Positions 22,168 to 31,700 of a stretch of 64,000 nt of DNA are shown here, piece by piece. Numbering within the stretch: the stretch's first letter is position 1; every line of letters begins with the position of its first letter. Source of the stretch: Actinomycetes bacterium (GTDB lineage: Bacteria > Actinomycetota > Acidimicrobiia > Acidimicrobiales > RAAP-2); the NCBI GenBank assembly GCA_021793515.1, contig JAJYSP010000002.1, positions 113,624 to 177,623 on the forward strand, read 5' to 3'. The notes under the pieces are model-generated. The model worked only from the letters and a program-made list of their open reading frames with translations. It searched no databases and was not told where the DNA came from. The position numbers and the translations under genes are program-made.

Positions 22168-22695
22168 CTACGCCGAGCGGGAGGGACGGTAGAAGGCTAG
22201 GAGTTGGGCCGCGGCGGCGCCCAGGCCAACGACCAGGGTCACACCGAGATGCACCGACGGCGTCCACGCGAAGATGTTCCACAGGTGATCGAGTGAATAC
22301 CGACCCGCTCCGAACGTCCCGGGTACCAAAGTCGTGACCGCGACGCCAAGGGTGTACTCGACTCCCTCGCCCTTGTTAAAGATGAAGAACCCGTTCTTTC
22401 GGTGGACCGTCGCGATAGCGACCACCATCAGCGACATAAGTCCCGCGGCCGCGAGCGTCGTCAAGAGTCCGAGCACGAGCAAGATCCCAACACCGACCTC
22501 CGTCGACGCCGCCATCAGCGCGTTCAGTGCGCCGTAGCGAACGCCGATCGACTCGAACCACTTCGCGGTCCCCGGCAGCCTGCCACCGCCGAAGAACTTC
22601 CGGTACCCGTGCGCGAAGATCATCGAGCCGAGGAACAGTCGTAACGCGAGCAGCACGAGATTGTAGGAAATTGAATTGGTTGCGATGCTCGTCAC
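22168..22695 (-). CDS. DoxX family membrane protein
   Basis: LRLFLGSMIFAHGYRKFFGGGRLPGTAKWFESIG, four hydrophobic segments. Confidence 0.88.
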   Translation of the reverse strand: MTSIATNSISYNLVLLALRLFLGSMIFAHGYRKFFGGGRLPGTAKWFESIGVRYGALNALMAASTEVGVGILLVLGLLTTLAAAGLMSLMVVAIATVHRKNGFFIFNKGEGVEYTLGVAVTTLVPGTFGAGRYSLDHLWNIFAWTPSVHLGVTLVVGLGAAAAQLLAFYRPSRSA

Positions 22696-22728
22696 TGGCA
22701 GAACCCCCTCGTGGCGACGGGAGACCCG

Positions 22729-23139
22729 TCACTCCTCAATGTAGATGTCCTCACTGGTCACCGTGTCATCCTTGATCCGAAAACTACGCACGACAGCTGG
22801 TACGTCGCGAAGCGAAACCAGGACGTAGTGCCAATCAGGATCGGGCGCCAGACGCACGTCGGTCGGGCTCGGGTAAGCCTCGGAGTGCGTGTGCGAGTGA
22901 AAGACCCCGAGCACGGCGAATCCCTCGTCGTCGACTCGGCGGAATGTCCGCAACAGCACGCGACTGTCAATTTCGTAAACCCGGGCCGACGCCGCAACAT
23001 TCGGGCTTGGAACGACTTCGGTAGCCGTGGCGTCATCGCCATCGACCCGACCGATGAGCAGTCCGCACCCCTCATTCGGCAACGCCCGAATGCACGTCGC
23101 GATCATCGCGTCGCGGATCGCCGGGGTCAGTGTGAGCAC
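22729..23139 (-). CDS. mec: JAB/MPN (M67) metallopeptidase, CysO-Cys peptidase-like
   Basis: ALPNEGCGLLIG, VFHSHTHSEAYPSPTD (JAMM zinc motif); next to cysO/cysM. Confidence 0.88.
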   Translation of the reverse strand: MLTLTPAIRDAMIATCIRALPNEGCGLLIGRVDGDDATATEVVPSPNVAASARVYEIDSRVLLRTFRRVDDEGFAVLGVFHSHTHSEAYPSPTDVRLAPDPDWHYVLVSLRDVPAVVRSFRIKDDTVTSEDIYIEE

Positions 23140-23193
23140 GGGCCCACCCTACCGACCAGAAATTGGGGACACGCTGGTCACTACGCTGGACAC

Positions 23194-23712
23194 GTGGCAC
23201 GAGCCAAACAGATCCAAGAACGTCGCGCCAACGCAAGGGCGAACGTAAACGGCGACCGTGTGGTCGCCACGAATCGGCGCGCCCGGCATGACTATGAGAT
23301 CGTCGATACCCTCGAATGCGGCCTGGTGCTCACCGGCAGTGAAGTGAAGTCGCTGCGAGAAGGCAAGGCGCAGATCACCGAGAGCTACGCCCGGATCGAC
23401 GACGGTGAGCTCTGGTTGTTCGCCTCCCACATCCCACCGTGGAGCTACGCCGTTGGATTCGGGAGTCACGACCCAGATCGGAAACGGAAGCTCCTCGTCC
23501 ATCGCCACCAGATCAACCAGTGGTGGATCAAGACCCAGACACAACCACTGACCATCGTGCCGCTCAAGGTGTATTTCAAAGATGGCCGCGCCAAAGTCGA
23601 GATCGCCCTCGCCCGCGGTCGCAAGCAGCACGACCGTCGTCAGGCACTCGCCAAGCGTGACGCGGAGCGCGAGATCGCCGTGTCCGTGCGGAACTTCGAG
23701 AAGTACGGCTGA
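23194..23712 (+). CDS. smpB: SsrA-binding protein
   Basis: VATNRRARHDYEIVDTLECGLVLTGSEVKSLREGKAQITESYARI...HDRRQALAKRDAEREI; GTG start within the longer ORF 22711. Confidence 0.95.
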   Translation: MARAKQIQERRANARANVNGDRVVATNRRARHDYEIVDTLECGLVLTGSEVKSLREGKAQITESYARIDDGELWLFASHIPPWSYAVGFGSHDPDRKRKLLVHRHQINQWWIKTQTQPLTIVPLKVYFKDGRAKVEIALARGRKQHDRRQALAKRDAEREIAVSVRNFEKYG

Positions 23713-23808
23713 GCGTCGATCCGAAGGCACTATCCCCTCGTGGCTGAACGTCCGACGAGTCACTGCGGTACGCTAAGTGTGCGGTCAAGTTGACCGTGAA
23801 GCATCCAT

Positions 23809-24161
23809 GGGGGTGATTGGTCTCGACGTTGGTCGACATGGTGAGAGAAGCGAGCCGTGGTCTCCGGAACCACGCTAAAGAGCCGGAAACAAAAATAAAC
23901 GCCACAACTAATGCTGCGTTTGCTGTTGCCGCTTAGGTAACCCGTCCGTCTATACCCGGCCTCGCGGTGTAGGTCACGGGCGTCATGAAGCGAGGCTTAC
24001 CAGCGGGATTCGTCAATGAGACCGTCGGGACAATTCAGTTGACTAAGGGGTCACACCGGTGCTGATGACGGTGTTGCCCCCGACAATCTCCATCAGCTGC
24101 GCTCGGAGAAGACTCACTTAGAAGCCGACGGACCTGGGTTCGATTCCCAGCACCTCCACCA
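23809..24161 (+). ncRNA. ssrA: tmRNA
   Basis: 5' GGGGGTG pairs with 3' CACCTCC-ACCA; GGTTCGATTCCC T-loop; tag reading frame ...NATTNAAFAVAA-TAG at 23898..23936; directly after smpB. Confidence 0.92.
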
Positions 24162-25905
24162 TTTGTGACCCTGTACGAACTGGGGTCCACGTCAGCGGCG
24201 AATCCAGGCGTACCAAGGTGTCGCCTGGATCGCCGTAGCCCTCCTCCGAGGACTCCGCGTCGGATTGTCTACGTTTGGAGTGCGTCGCCACCCGCCGCGA
24301 CCGCCCGCCAGGCAGCACCTGTCCGGGCCCCCGTGAATCGACCGTCGGCACTCGCAGGACGACGTCAATGTTGCGCCCCCGGCTCACCGTTACCGAGTCC
24401 ACGAGAGCCCCGAGGATGCGCTTCTTCTCGTAGTATCCGTCCTTCGCGGACAGAGCCTGCGTCACTTCGGAGAGCGCAGCGGAGAGGTCCACGAGGCTAC
24501 CCCCACCCATACTCAGCTCCGCGGACTCCTCGAGCAATCGCGTGAGCTCTGCCCGCTGTGCTGCGAGACGGGCTTCCAGGGACTCGACTCGCTTCTTCAT
24601 CCCTGCGACGTCGAGTGTTCCCTCTTCGAACGCCTCGAAGTAGCGCTCTATGGCGGTTTCGGACTTGGCGATAGCCAAGCGCATACTGCTCGCCTGCTCA
24701 TCCAGGTCCGCCGTCTGATGCGGCGCGTCGGCGGCCGCCATCGACACGGCCATCTCGAAGAGCTCAGAGTCCTGGTACGCGTTCAAGACCGCCTGGGTAA
24801 CCATCGCTTCGAGCTCGTCCGCAGCCACCCGCTCGTTGCGACAACGCTCCGACTCGGCCCGCTTGGTCTGGAGGCTGCACGTGTAGTACCGATAAGAGCC
24901 TCCTTGTCCGTGCGCTCCACTTCCGACCATGCTCCCGCCGCACTCCCCGCACTTCGTGACTCCGGTGAGGATGTAGTCGGTTAGACCCATCGCTGGTCGC
25001 GTGGCCCGTTCGCGGCTGTTGCGTGTCGCCCGAATCGCCGCTACCGCGGCGAAATCCCCGGGACTCACGATGGCCTCGTGCAGACCCTGATGCCGGTCTT
25101 CACCGTGCGCGATGTAGCCGGCGTATACGGCCCCCTCTAAGAGGCGCAAGACGGCTTCCGGGTACCACTTCTTCCCACCGCGATGTGTGATGCCGGCGCC
25201 GTTCAGTTCTTCGGCGATGGTCTTGGCCCCCTTACCCGTCTGGTAGGCGGAGAACACTCGACGAACGACCACCGCCTCATCGGCCAGAACGACCAGCGAC
25301 TTGTTCACCTTGTCGTTCGCGTATCCGTACGGAGCGCGGCCCCCTAGCCATTCCCCCTTCATTGCCTTGGTTTCGTAGGCCTCGAGGATGCGGTCGATGA
25401 GGATGCTGTGCTCGAACTCCGCGAAGGACGCGAGCATTTGCGCCATCAGCTTGCCCGCGGGCGTCATCGTCTCGAAGGGCTCGGTCGCCGAGCGCACCGC
25501 CACGTTCGCCTGCTCCAGACGATTCGTGATGTCCATGAACCCGTAGACCGACCGCGCCAATCGGTCGAGTCGATAGAAGAGCACGACGTCGAACTTGCCG
25601 GTGGTGGCGTCGTTGAGCATCGCCTCGAGACCCGGACGGTGATTGTTGGTCCCCGTCTGCTGGTCCGCGTAGTCACAGGCGAACACCAGTTCCTGGTGCA
25701 CCGCGATGTAGTCTTTCAGGCTCCGCTCCTGGGACTCGAGGGAGTGTGGTTGGTTGACCTCGTTGGTCGAGATGCGCCGGTACGTCGCGACGCGAAGTAC
25801 TCTGCCGTCGTCTCGTGCGAGTCGCCGCCTACTGCTTGTGGACATCGACACCCCTTTCGCCAGCGTTGCTGAACCTTGGAACTGTTTAACCAATTCCTCT
25901 GACAT
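24118..25905 (-). CDS. Large serine recombinase (site-specific integrase)
   Basis: VATYRRISTNEVNQPHSLESQERSL, FYRLDRLARSV, recombinase domain GGRAPYGY, zinc ribbon CGECGGSM...CRNERV, coiled coil; C-terminus overlaps tmRNA 3' end. Confidence 0.92.
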   Translation of the reverse strand: MSEELVKQFQGSATLAKGVSMSTSSRRRLARDDGRVLRVATYRRISTNEVNQPHSLESQERSLKDYIAVHQELVFACDYADQQTGTNNHRPGLEAMLNDATTGKFDVVLFYRLDRLARSVYGFMDITNRLEQANVAVRSATEPFETMTPAGKLMAQMLASFAEFEHSILIDRILEAYETKAMKGEWLGGRAPYGYANDKVNKSLVVLADEAVVVRRVFSAYQTGKGAKTIAEELNGAGITHRGGKKWYPEAVLRLLEGAVYAGYIAHGEDRHQGLHEAIVSPGDFAAVAAIRATRNSRERATRPAMGLTDYILTGVTKCGECGGSMVGSGAHGQGGSYRYYTCSLQTKRAESERCRNERVAADELEAMVTQAVLNAYQDSELFEMAVSMAAADAPHQTADLDEQASSMRLAIAKSETAIERYFEAFEEGTLDVAGMKKRVESLEARLAAQRAELTRLLEESAELSMGGGSLVDLSAALSEVTQALSAKDGYYEKKRILGALVDSVTVSRGRNIDVVLRVPTVDSRGPGQVLPGGRSRRVATHSKRRQSDAESSEEGYGDPGDTLVRLDSPLTWTPVRTGSQMVEVLGIEPRSVGF

Positions 25906-26191
25906 CGTCGCACCCGACGCCCCGATGGGCTGTGGCGAGTGCTCGAACGAGAAGTTCCCCTAGGGCGCGAGCGGCCTCGTTGAGGTTCGAGGCGTCGACC
26001 GTCACGAAAGTGGTCGAGCGGAGATGCGGGCCAGATGACGAGCGCCTCGTCACCTTCTTCGAAGCAGTACTGACGTGGTCTTTCACCGGATTGGCCCTCG
26101 TGAGGGCTGACCGGCCGGGCAGCTCCACCAGGGAGCCACCACTCTGGGGGATAACCCCCGAGCGTTGGGTCATGGCGCGCACCGTGCCCAC
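25886..26191 (-). CDS. Hypothetical small protein upstream of recombinase
   Basis: ORF with TTFVTVDASNLNEAARALGELLVRALATAHR helix; no firm homology. Confidence 0.3.
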   Translation of the reverse strand: MGTVRAMTQRSGVIPQSGGSLVELPGRSALTRANPVKDHVSTASKKVTRRSSSGPHLRSTTFVTVDASNLNEAARALGELLVRALATAHRGVGCDDVRGIG

Positions 26192-26692
26192 CTAGCCCGA
26201 TCTGCGCACTCGCCACCACCGCTTTCCCCCGGTTTTCTGAGAATATGACGTCGCTAACAGGAGCGTCCGCTACGTAGTCCTGAGCACACCGCTGTCGAGC
26301 AGTACTGCGCGTCTGTACGGCGCGGTTGGCGTACGTCTGACTTACGCGCGAGATATCGCTGGGAACTACCTCTATGAAGCGTCACCGGCGCACCGCTGAG
26401 CATCGTCTGGATCCGTTGGTCCGTGAGTAGTCCCGTGAGATTGGTGGCCGCACCCGGTAAGTCTCGATCCCCCGGGCGGTCCTCGCGTCCAAGATCAAGT
26501 TAGGGGTAGCACCGTGCGGACACGTTCAGGATGTCACCTTCTGGTCAAACGCTCCTAAGCAGAACCGTTGGTCAGTGCGTAGTGGATGTGATCCCAACCG
26601 TCAACCGACAGTCGAGAGATGAAGACCTGAGTTCCGATGATGAAGCGTCGGGTAGGTACGAAGTCACACCCGGCCGCTAAACAATGTAATCA

Positions 26693-28747
26693 TTGAGCAA
26701 ACCCCGGGTGGTTCATCTTGTGAATCCGAATCAAATCGAACACGATATTCTGCAGCCGGCCGTGAGTCGCGTACACCTCATCGGGCAGTTGGACCTCGTC
26801 AGTGAGAACCGAGACGGTAAGTCCCTTGGTGAGTGGGCCAGCGAGGTGATTGAGCGAGTCGGGGAGAATGCGCAGAAAGCGAAGACCTTCAGGTACTTCC
26901 CAGCGGCCCTCGCGATTTGGCTGACACAGCACGCACAGCAGCCAGAAGCACACGCCTTTTGGACCGGACTACCGGACTGGGTGCAACAGGGCAAGCTCGG
27001 TCCCGAGTACGTCACGGCGCTCCAATGTCTGCGGCTAAACGACTTTCAGGCCGCCCTCATCAACAGCAACCGATACGTGCAGGCCGCAAGAATTCATGCG
27101 CTGCTTCCGCCGTTCGCCATACCCGATCTCTTCAAGAAGGTTCGGATGGCCGCCCGAAACGGCTGGGACGCTGGCGACCTGCGTAATCACCTACTCGAGT
27201 CGACCAGTACCTCAGCGGTGTCAGTCAGGTACCTGCTTGAGTACGCGCCCGAGGAGGCCGATGACCTCCTGGACCGAATGATGAAGGCGTTGAGGATCCC
27301 CAGTACGGCCAGTGAACTGTTGCCCTCCCACATCGCGACCGTTACTGATAGCACCGATTCGATTTCCGTGGGATTGAAGGGGTCACCCGCATCGAGTCCA
27401 CGAATTCATCTCGACGCTCTCGACTACCCGACGCTCGAAGTGTTTCTTCCCCCAGTACCCGATGCTCAGTGGTCGCTCAAGGGGACAACCGTTTCGGAGG
27501 TTGGACAGGGTTGCGAACAGCCCGCTCCAATTCCGCCGGTCGTTGTACAGCTCGGCGGGGGCGATCCGATTACTCTGCTCCCCACGGGTTTACCCGTACT
27601 CGTCTTTTCTAATTTGGGCCGCTACATCAAGTCTGGAGTTCTACCCAAAATGGGCGGCATGTTGGTGGTTAATCACGGTCTTCATCTGAAACCGGATCCG
27701 TACGCTGACCTGGGACGCCTGAGGGGAGATTGGGGCACGCATACGGCGTACGTGGTGGCCGGCATCGATTACGAGGTGTGCAGCAGCGACGGAGCGCGCG
27801 TAGCGCTCGTCCCGTCACGATCCGACATCAGCGTCGAAGAGGTGTTCGTACCGCGTTTGCGTTTCGCGGGCTCGCAGCCGGTCTATTCCGAGGTACCGAG
27901 ATTGTTAGCCGATCGCGCCCTGATCATCGATAACGCTGCCGGCATCGCCTCGCAACGGCTGTCCGGGGATTCCGTCGTTGACAAGGATCATGGACCGATC
28001 GTGTCGCTCTCGATCAAGGGAGAACGACTTGGGGACTCCTACGAAATTGAAGGACTCGTGATGCGGGGCGCACGATTGACGACGACGTCCACCACACTCC
28101 TACCAGGTCGTCCGACACACGCCGAGCTCACTCTTCCGATCGGTTGGAGCGGCCCCGAGACCATTGAACTCGTTCACAACGGTGATCACGCCCTCGTGGT
28201 ATCGGACTCTACGGGTCAAACGTACGACCTAACGATTGAAGTGCCCTCGTTGAGCTGGGCGGTGCATCGTCGACAAATCGAATCCCCAGAATGGACCACA
28301 CTGCTACGAGAGCACGCTGACTTACCAAAGATCGAAGGCCTGCGCGTCTATCACGGTGAAGCCACGTCACCAAACGTGACCGTGATGGCGGGTGGTCGTC
28401 CAGTGCAGAGCTTGGTCCCTGCGAATCAGGGACTCAGTGGCACGTCATCATCGCACTACTACGACCTACGAAGTGTCCACGGATTGGCCCGAACCAACGT
28501 TCACGAAACAGTCGAAATTCGAGCGCGCCTGTGTGGCGTTGACATAGTACTCATGCGTTTCGCGGCGATGGCGAAGAAGGTCCAGTGGAAGTCAGTGTCA
28601 CTGCGGGATGTCGCGAGTGAAGCCGGCTACACGGAAGACGAGATGCGAGCAGCTCGAAACGCGAACCGTGAAGCCGAGTCCAGCGAATGCAGGGAGCGTG
28701 ACCGACTCTTGACGGAGAGTCTGAGAAGAAGGAGTCGAGGTCTGTGA
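26693..28747 (+). CDS. 684-aa protein of unknown function, coupled to helicase
   Basis: Long ORF; helical N-terminal region and beta-rich C-terminal part by eye; stop overlaps the helicase GTG (GTGA). Confidence 0.85.
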   Translation: MSKPRVVHLVNPNQIEHDILQPAVSRVHLIGQLDLVSENRDGKSLGEWASEVIERVGENAQKAKTFRYFPAALAIWLTQHAQQPEAHAFWTGLPDWVQQGKLGPEYVTALQCLRLNDFQAALINSNRYVQAARIHALLPPFAIPDLFKKVRMAARNGWDAGDLRNHLLESTSTSAVSVRYLLEYAPEEADDLLDRMMKALRIPSTASELLPSHIATVTDSTDSISVGLKGSPASSPRIHLDALDYPTLEVFLPPVPDAQWSLKGTTVSEVGQGCEQPAPIPPVVVQLGGGDPITLLPTGLPVLVFSNLGRYIKSGVLPKMGGMLVVNHGLHLKPDPYADLGRLRGDWGTHTAYVVAGIDYEVCSSDGARVALVPSRSDISVEEVFVPRLRFAGSQPVYSEVPRLLADRALIIDNAAGIASQRLSGDSVVDKDHGPIVSLSIKGERLGDSYEIEGLVMRGARLTTTSTTLLPGRPTHAELTLPIGWSGPETIELVHNGDHALVVSDSTGQTYDLTIEVPSLSWAVHRRQIESPEWTTLLREHADLPKIEGLRVYHGEATSPNVTVMAGGRPVQSLVPANQGLSGTSSSHYYDLRSVHGLARTNVHETVEIRARLCGVDIVLMRFAAMAKKVQWKSVSLRDVASEAGYTEDEMRAARNANREAESSECRERDRLLTESLRRRSRGL

Positions 28748-31700
28748 GCGAATTCAATCCAGTGAGAGCGGCTGATGCAGTCACCGCGGCGTACAGCAAT
28801 TTCCTCGGGTCTTCGTTTTCGCCCCGTCGAAACGAAGTGGCTACGGCCTACGCCGCAGCATTGCGCAATGCGAATGCGACCCAAGCCACTTCGAGCTTGC
28901 TCCTTGAACCCCGCCGCACGTACACGCAAGGGGCCCGCATCAACGACCTAGTAACGGAGGGAACGCTCGCGTCCCCGTTCCGTGATCTCGTCAACGCGGG
29001 CGAAGTCCATCCGTCGCTCTACGACCACCAAGAACGGGCGGTACGCACGGCCATCAATGACGTGCGCAATGTCGTCATTGCCACCGGAACAGGCTCAGGT
29101 AAGACCGAGGCCTTTCTGCTTCCGATCGTTAACGGTCTGCTCAAGGAACACGACGCTGGACGATTGACGACCAACGTCAGAGCCATTCTCCTGTATCCAA
29201 TGAACGCGTTGGCGAACGATCAGATGAAGCGGATCCGTGAGATGTTTCGCCATCTCCCACCGGAGATCACGTTCGGCAGGTACATCGGTGCCACGGAGCA
29301 CCGGCAGGCTGACGCCGAGAAGGACTGGCTCGAACGCAACGGGCGAAACACCGTTCGTCCGGCTAACGAATTGATCAGTCGCGACGTCATGGACGAGACA
29401 CCACCTCACCTCCTTCTCACCAACTACGCGATGCTCGAGCGACTCCTCCTACTCCCAAAATCAAGTCGTCTCTTCTCGGAGGAACTGCAGTGGATCGTCC
29501 TCGACGAGGTCCACAGCTACGACGGCGCTCGTGGTACCGAAATGGCCTTCCTTCTGCGGCGCCTGCGCCAGCGAACGGTAGGCGTGCGCGGGCGACTTCA
29601 GTGCTTCGCTGCGTCGGCGACCCTCGGCGACGGGCCAGCGAGCGCCCCCGCCGTCGCCAAGTACGCGACCGAGCTCTTTGACGAACCCTTCGACGCCGCA
29701 GGTGTCATCACGCCGACCCACGTCCCCATGGTTATCGACCCCGGTAGCTCAACTCTCCAGACGGCGGCACTGACCCAGTTGGGTCAGAACTTGGCGCTGA
29801 ACCTTGACGATCCTGCGTGGGCGGGCCTCAGGGAGCAACTCCGCCAGGATCCAGCCTCCCTACCAGTGCGCTACCACCAGATCGTCCGAAGCCCCGCCGG
29901 CGCCTTCGTGTGTCTCAGTCCATCGCACCCAGACGGGATCGACAAACCGCGGATCACGTTACAGCCAGGCAGAAGCTGTGTGGAATGCCGCAAAATCGGA
30001 GTAGAGAGTCGTCTGATGGAGCTAGCGGCGTGCCGCAGTTGTGGCGCTGAGTACCTACGTGGAAGGGAGCGAGGCGGACGACTCGAGCTGGTCGGTCCGT
30101 ACGACGAGTCGCCGACACTGTTGCTCCTCGGAATGACGCGAACGCCACTCGATCCGCCGGGGATCGCTTCCTGGTCTCCCGGGGAAGACAGCGCCGAACG
30201 CGACGACTCCTACGGCGAAGCCGAGGTTGAGCACAGCCCTAAGTCGGTATGTACCCAGTGCCTGAAGGTGTCGGGCCCAACTGCCATCTGTGAGTGCGGA
30301 AGTTCTTCACTCGTCGATGTCTTTGTTCGCAAGGTCTCGAACGGTTCTACCAACGGTCACTGTCTGCACTGCGGGTACGCGGGGACAGGGTTTGGCCCCA
30401 TCGCCCGGGCGGTACCGGGTGTCGACTCGTTGAGCGCGGTGCTGGCGTCGAGCCTCTACGCGTCAATTCCTCCGGCTCCCGGCAGTAGCGCACCCGGCGG
30501 GGAAAGAAAGCTCCTGGCGTTCTCCGACAGCAGACAGGACGCCGCCTACTTCGCGCCGTTCCTGCAAGTCGAGAACGGGAAGTACCTTCGCCGCAGCGTC
30601 ATCTACGAGGCGCTGACTGGGCTAGCCGACGATCGGGCGTACTCGGCCCCGTACGAGTCGGAAGTCGTGAGCGCACAACTAGCCCCCCTGCTGGACGATC
30701 TGGGGCTTGCTCGCGGTAATCCATCCATTCAGATGGCTCGCACGTGGCTCCGCGCCGAGTTGATCCCGCGGGACACCAGACAGTCCCTGGAAGGAGTGGG
30801 CCTGCTTCGGTGCAGCCTGAACGGCGCCAGTCTCTCGACCTCCGCTCAGGTCCTCTCGTCGTACGGCGTTGAGAAACCTGAACTCGTTGTTCGGATGCTG
30901 CTGGACACGATGAGACTTGACGGCGCCGTCGGTACGCAGGGGGCAGTCAACGCCAAGGACCCGGTCTTCGCCCCGATTCTGGCGGAGCACCAGTACGTCC
31001 TCAACGGCAAGACGCCGCCAAATCTACCCGTCCACCGATGGGTCGGCTCGGATCGCGACACGAAGAATCGCCGCACTCGAATCGTCCGCAAGGCCCTCGA
31101 CCGTGCAGGTTCATCAGTGCATGCGGTTGATGTCCTAGAAGAGATCTGGACCGCCCTTCTTGACGCTGGGGTTCTGCTCGGTCGAGATTCCAGGTTCAAC
31201 GTCCCGCTCGACTCCTGGTACTTCGACCTTCCCCGCAACGGGCGGTACTTCTGCGGGACCTGTCGACGCTGGACCTGGCTCGGAGGTTCGATTTGTCCCA
31301 CTCCCTCCTGTGGCGGAACCCCGGTCGAGACCGAGCAGGCACTCGACTACTGGGGATCGCTGTACAGCACGCGAGATCGAATTCAGCCACTGCGGGTCGA
31401 AGAACACACCGCACAGTGGACGAGCGACGAAGCCCAACGTATCCAGGAAGAATTCGTCAAGGGCCACGTCAACGTCCTGTCATGCTCGACCACCTTTGAA
31501 ATGGGCGTCGACGTGGGTGCGGTCCAAGCGGTGCTGTGCCGAAACGTACCGCCAACTCCGGCCAACTACATCCAACGCGCCGGGCGCGCCGGTCGCCGCG
31601 AGGGAGATGCGTCACTGGTCGTGACCCTCGCTCGGACGCGGAGTCACGATGCGTACTACTCATCCCAGCCCGAGCGCCTCGTATCGGGCGTCGTTCCGGT

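Noticed and set aside
22711-23712. 333-aa plus ORF as one protein
   Set aside because: SmpB homology starts only at GTG 23194; the N-terminal part is antisense to mec.
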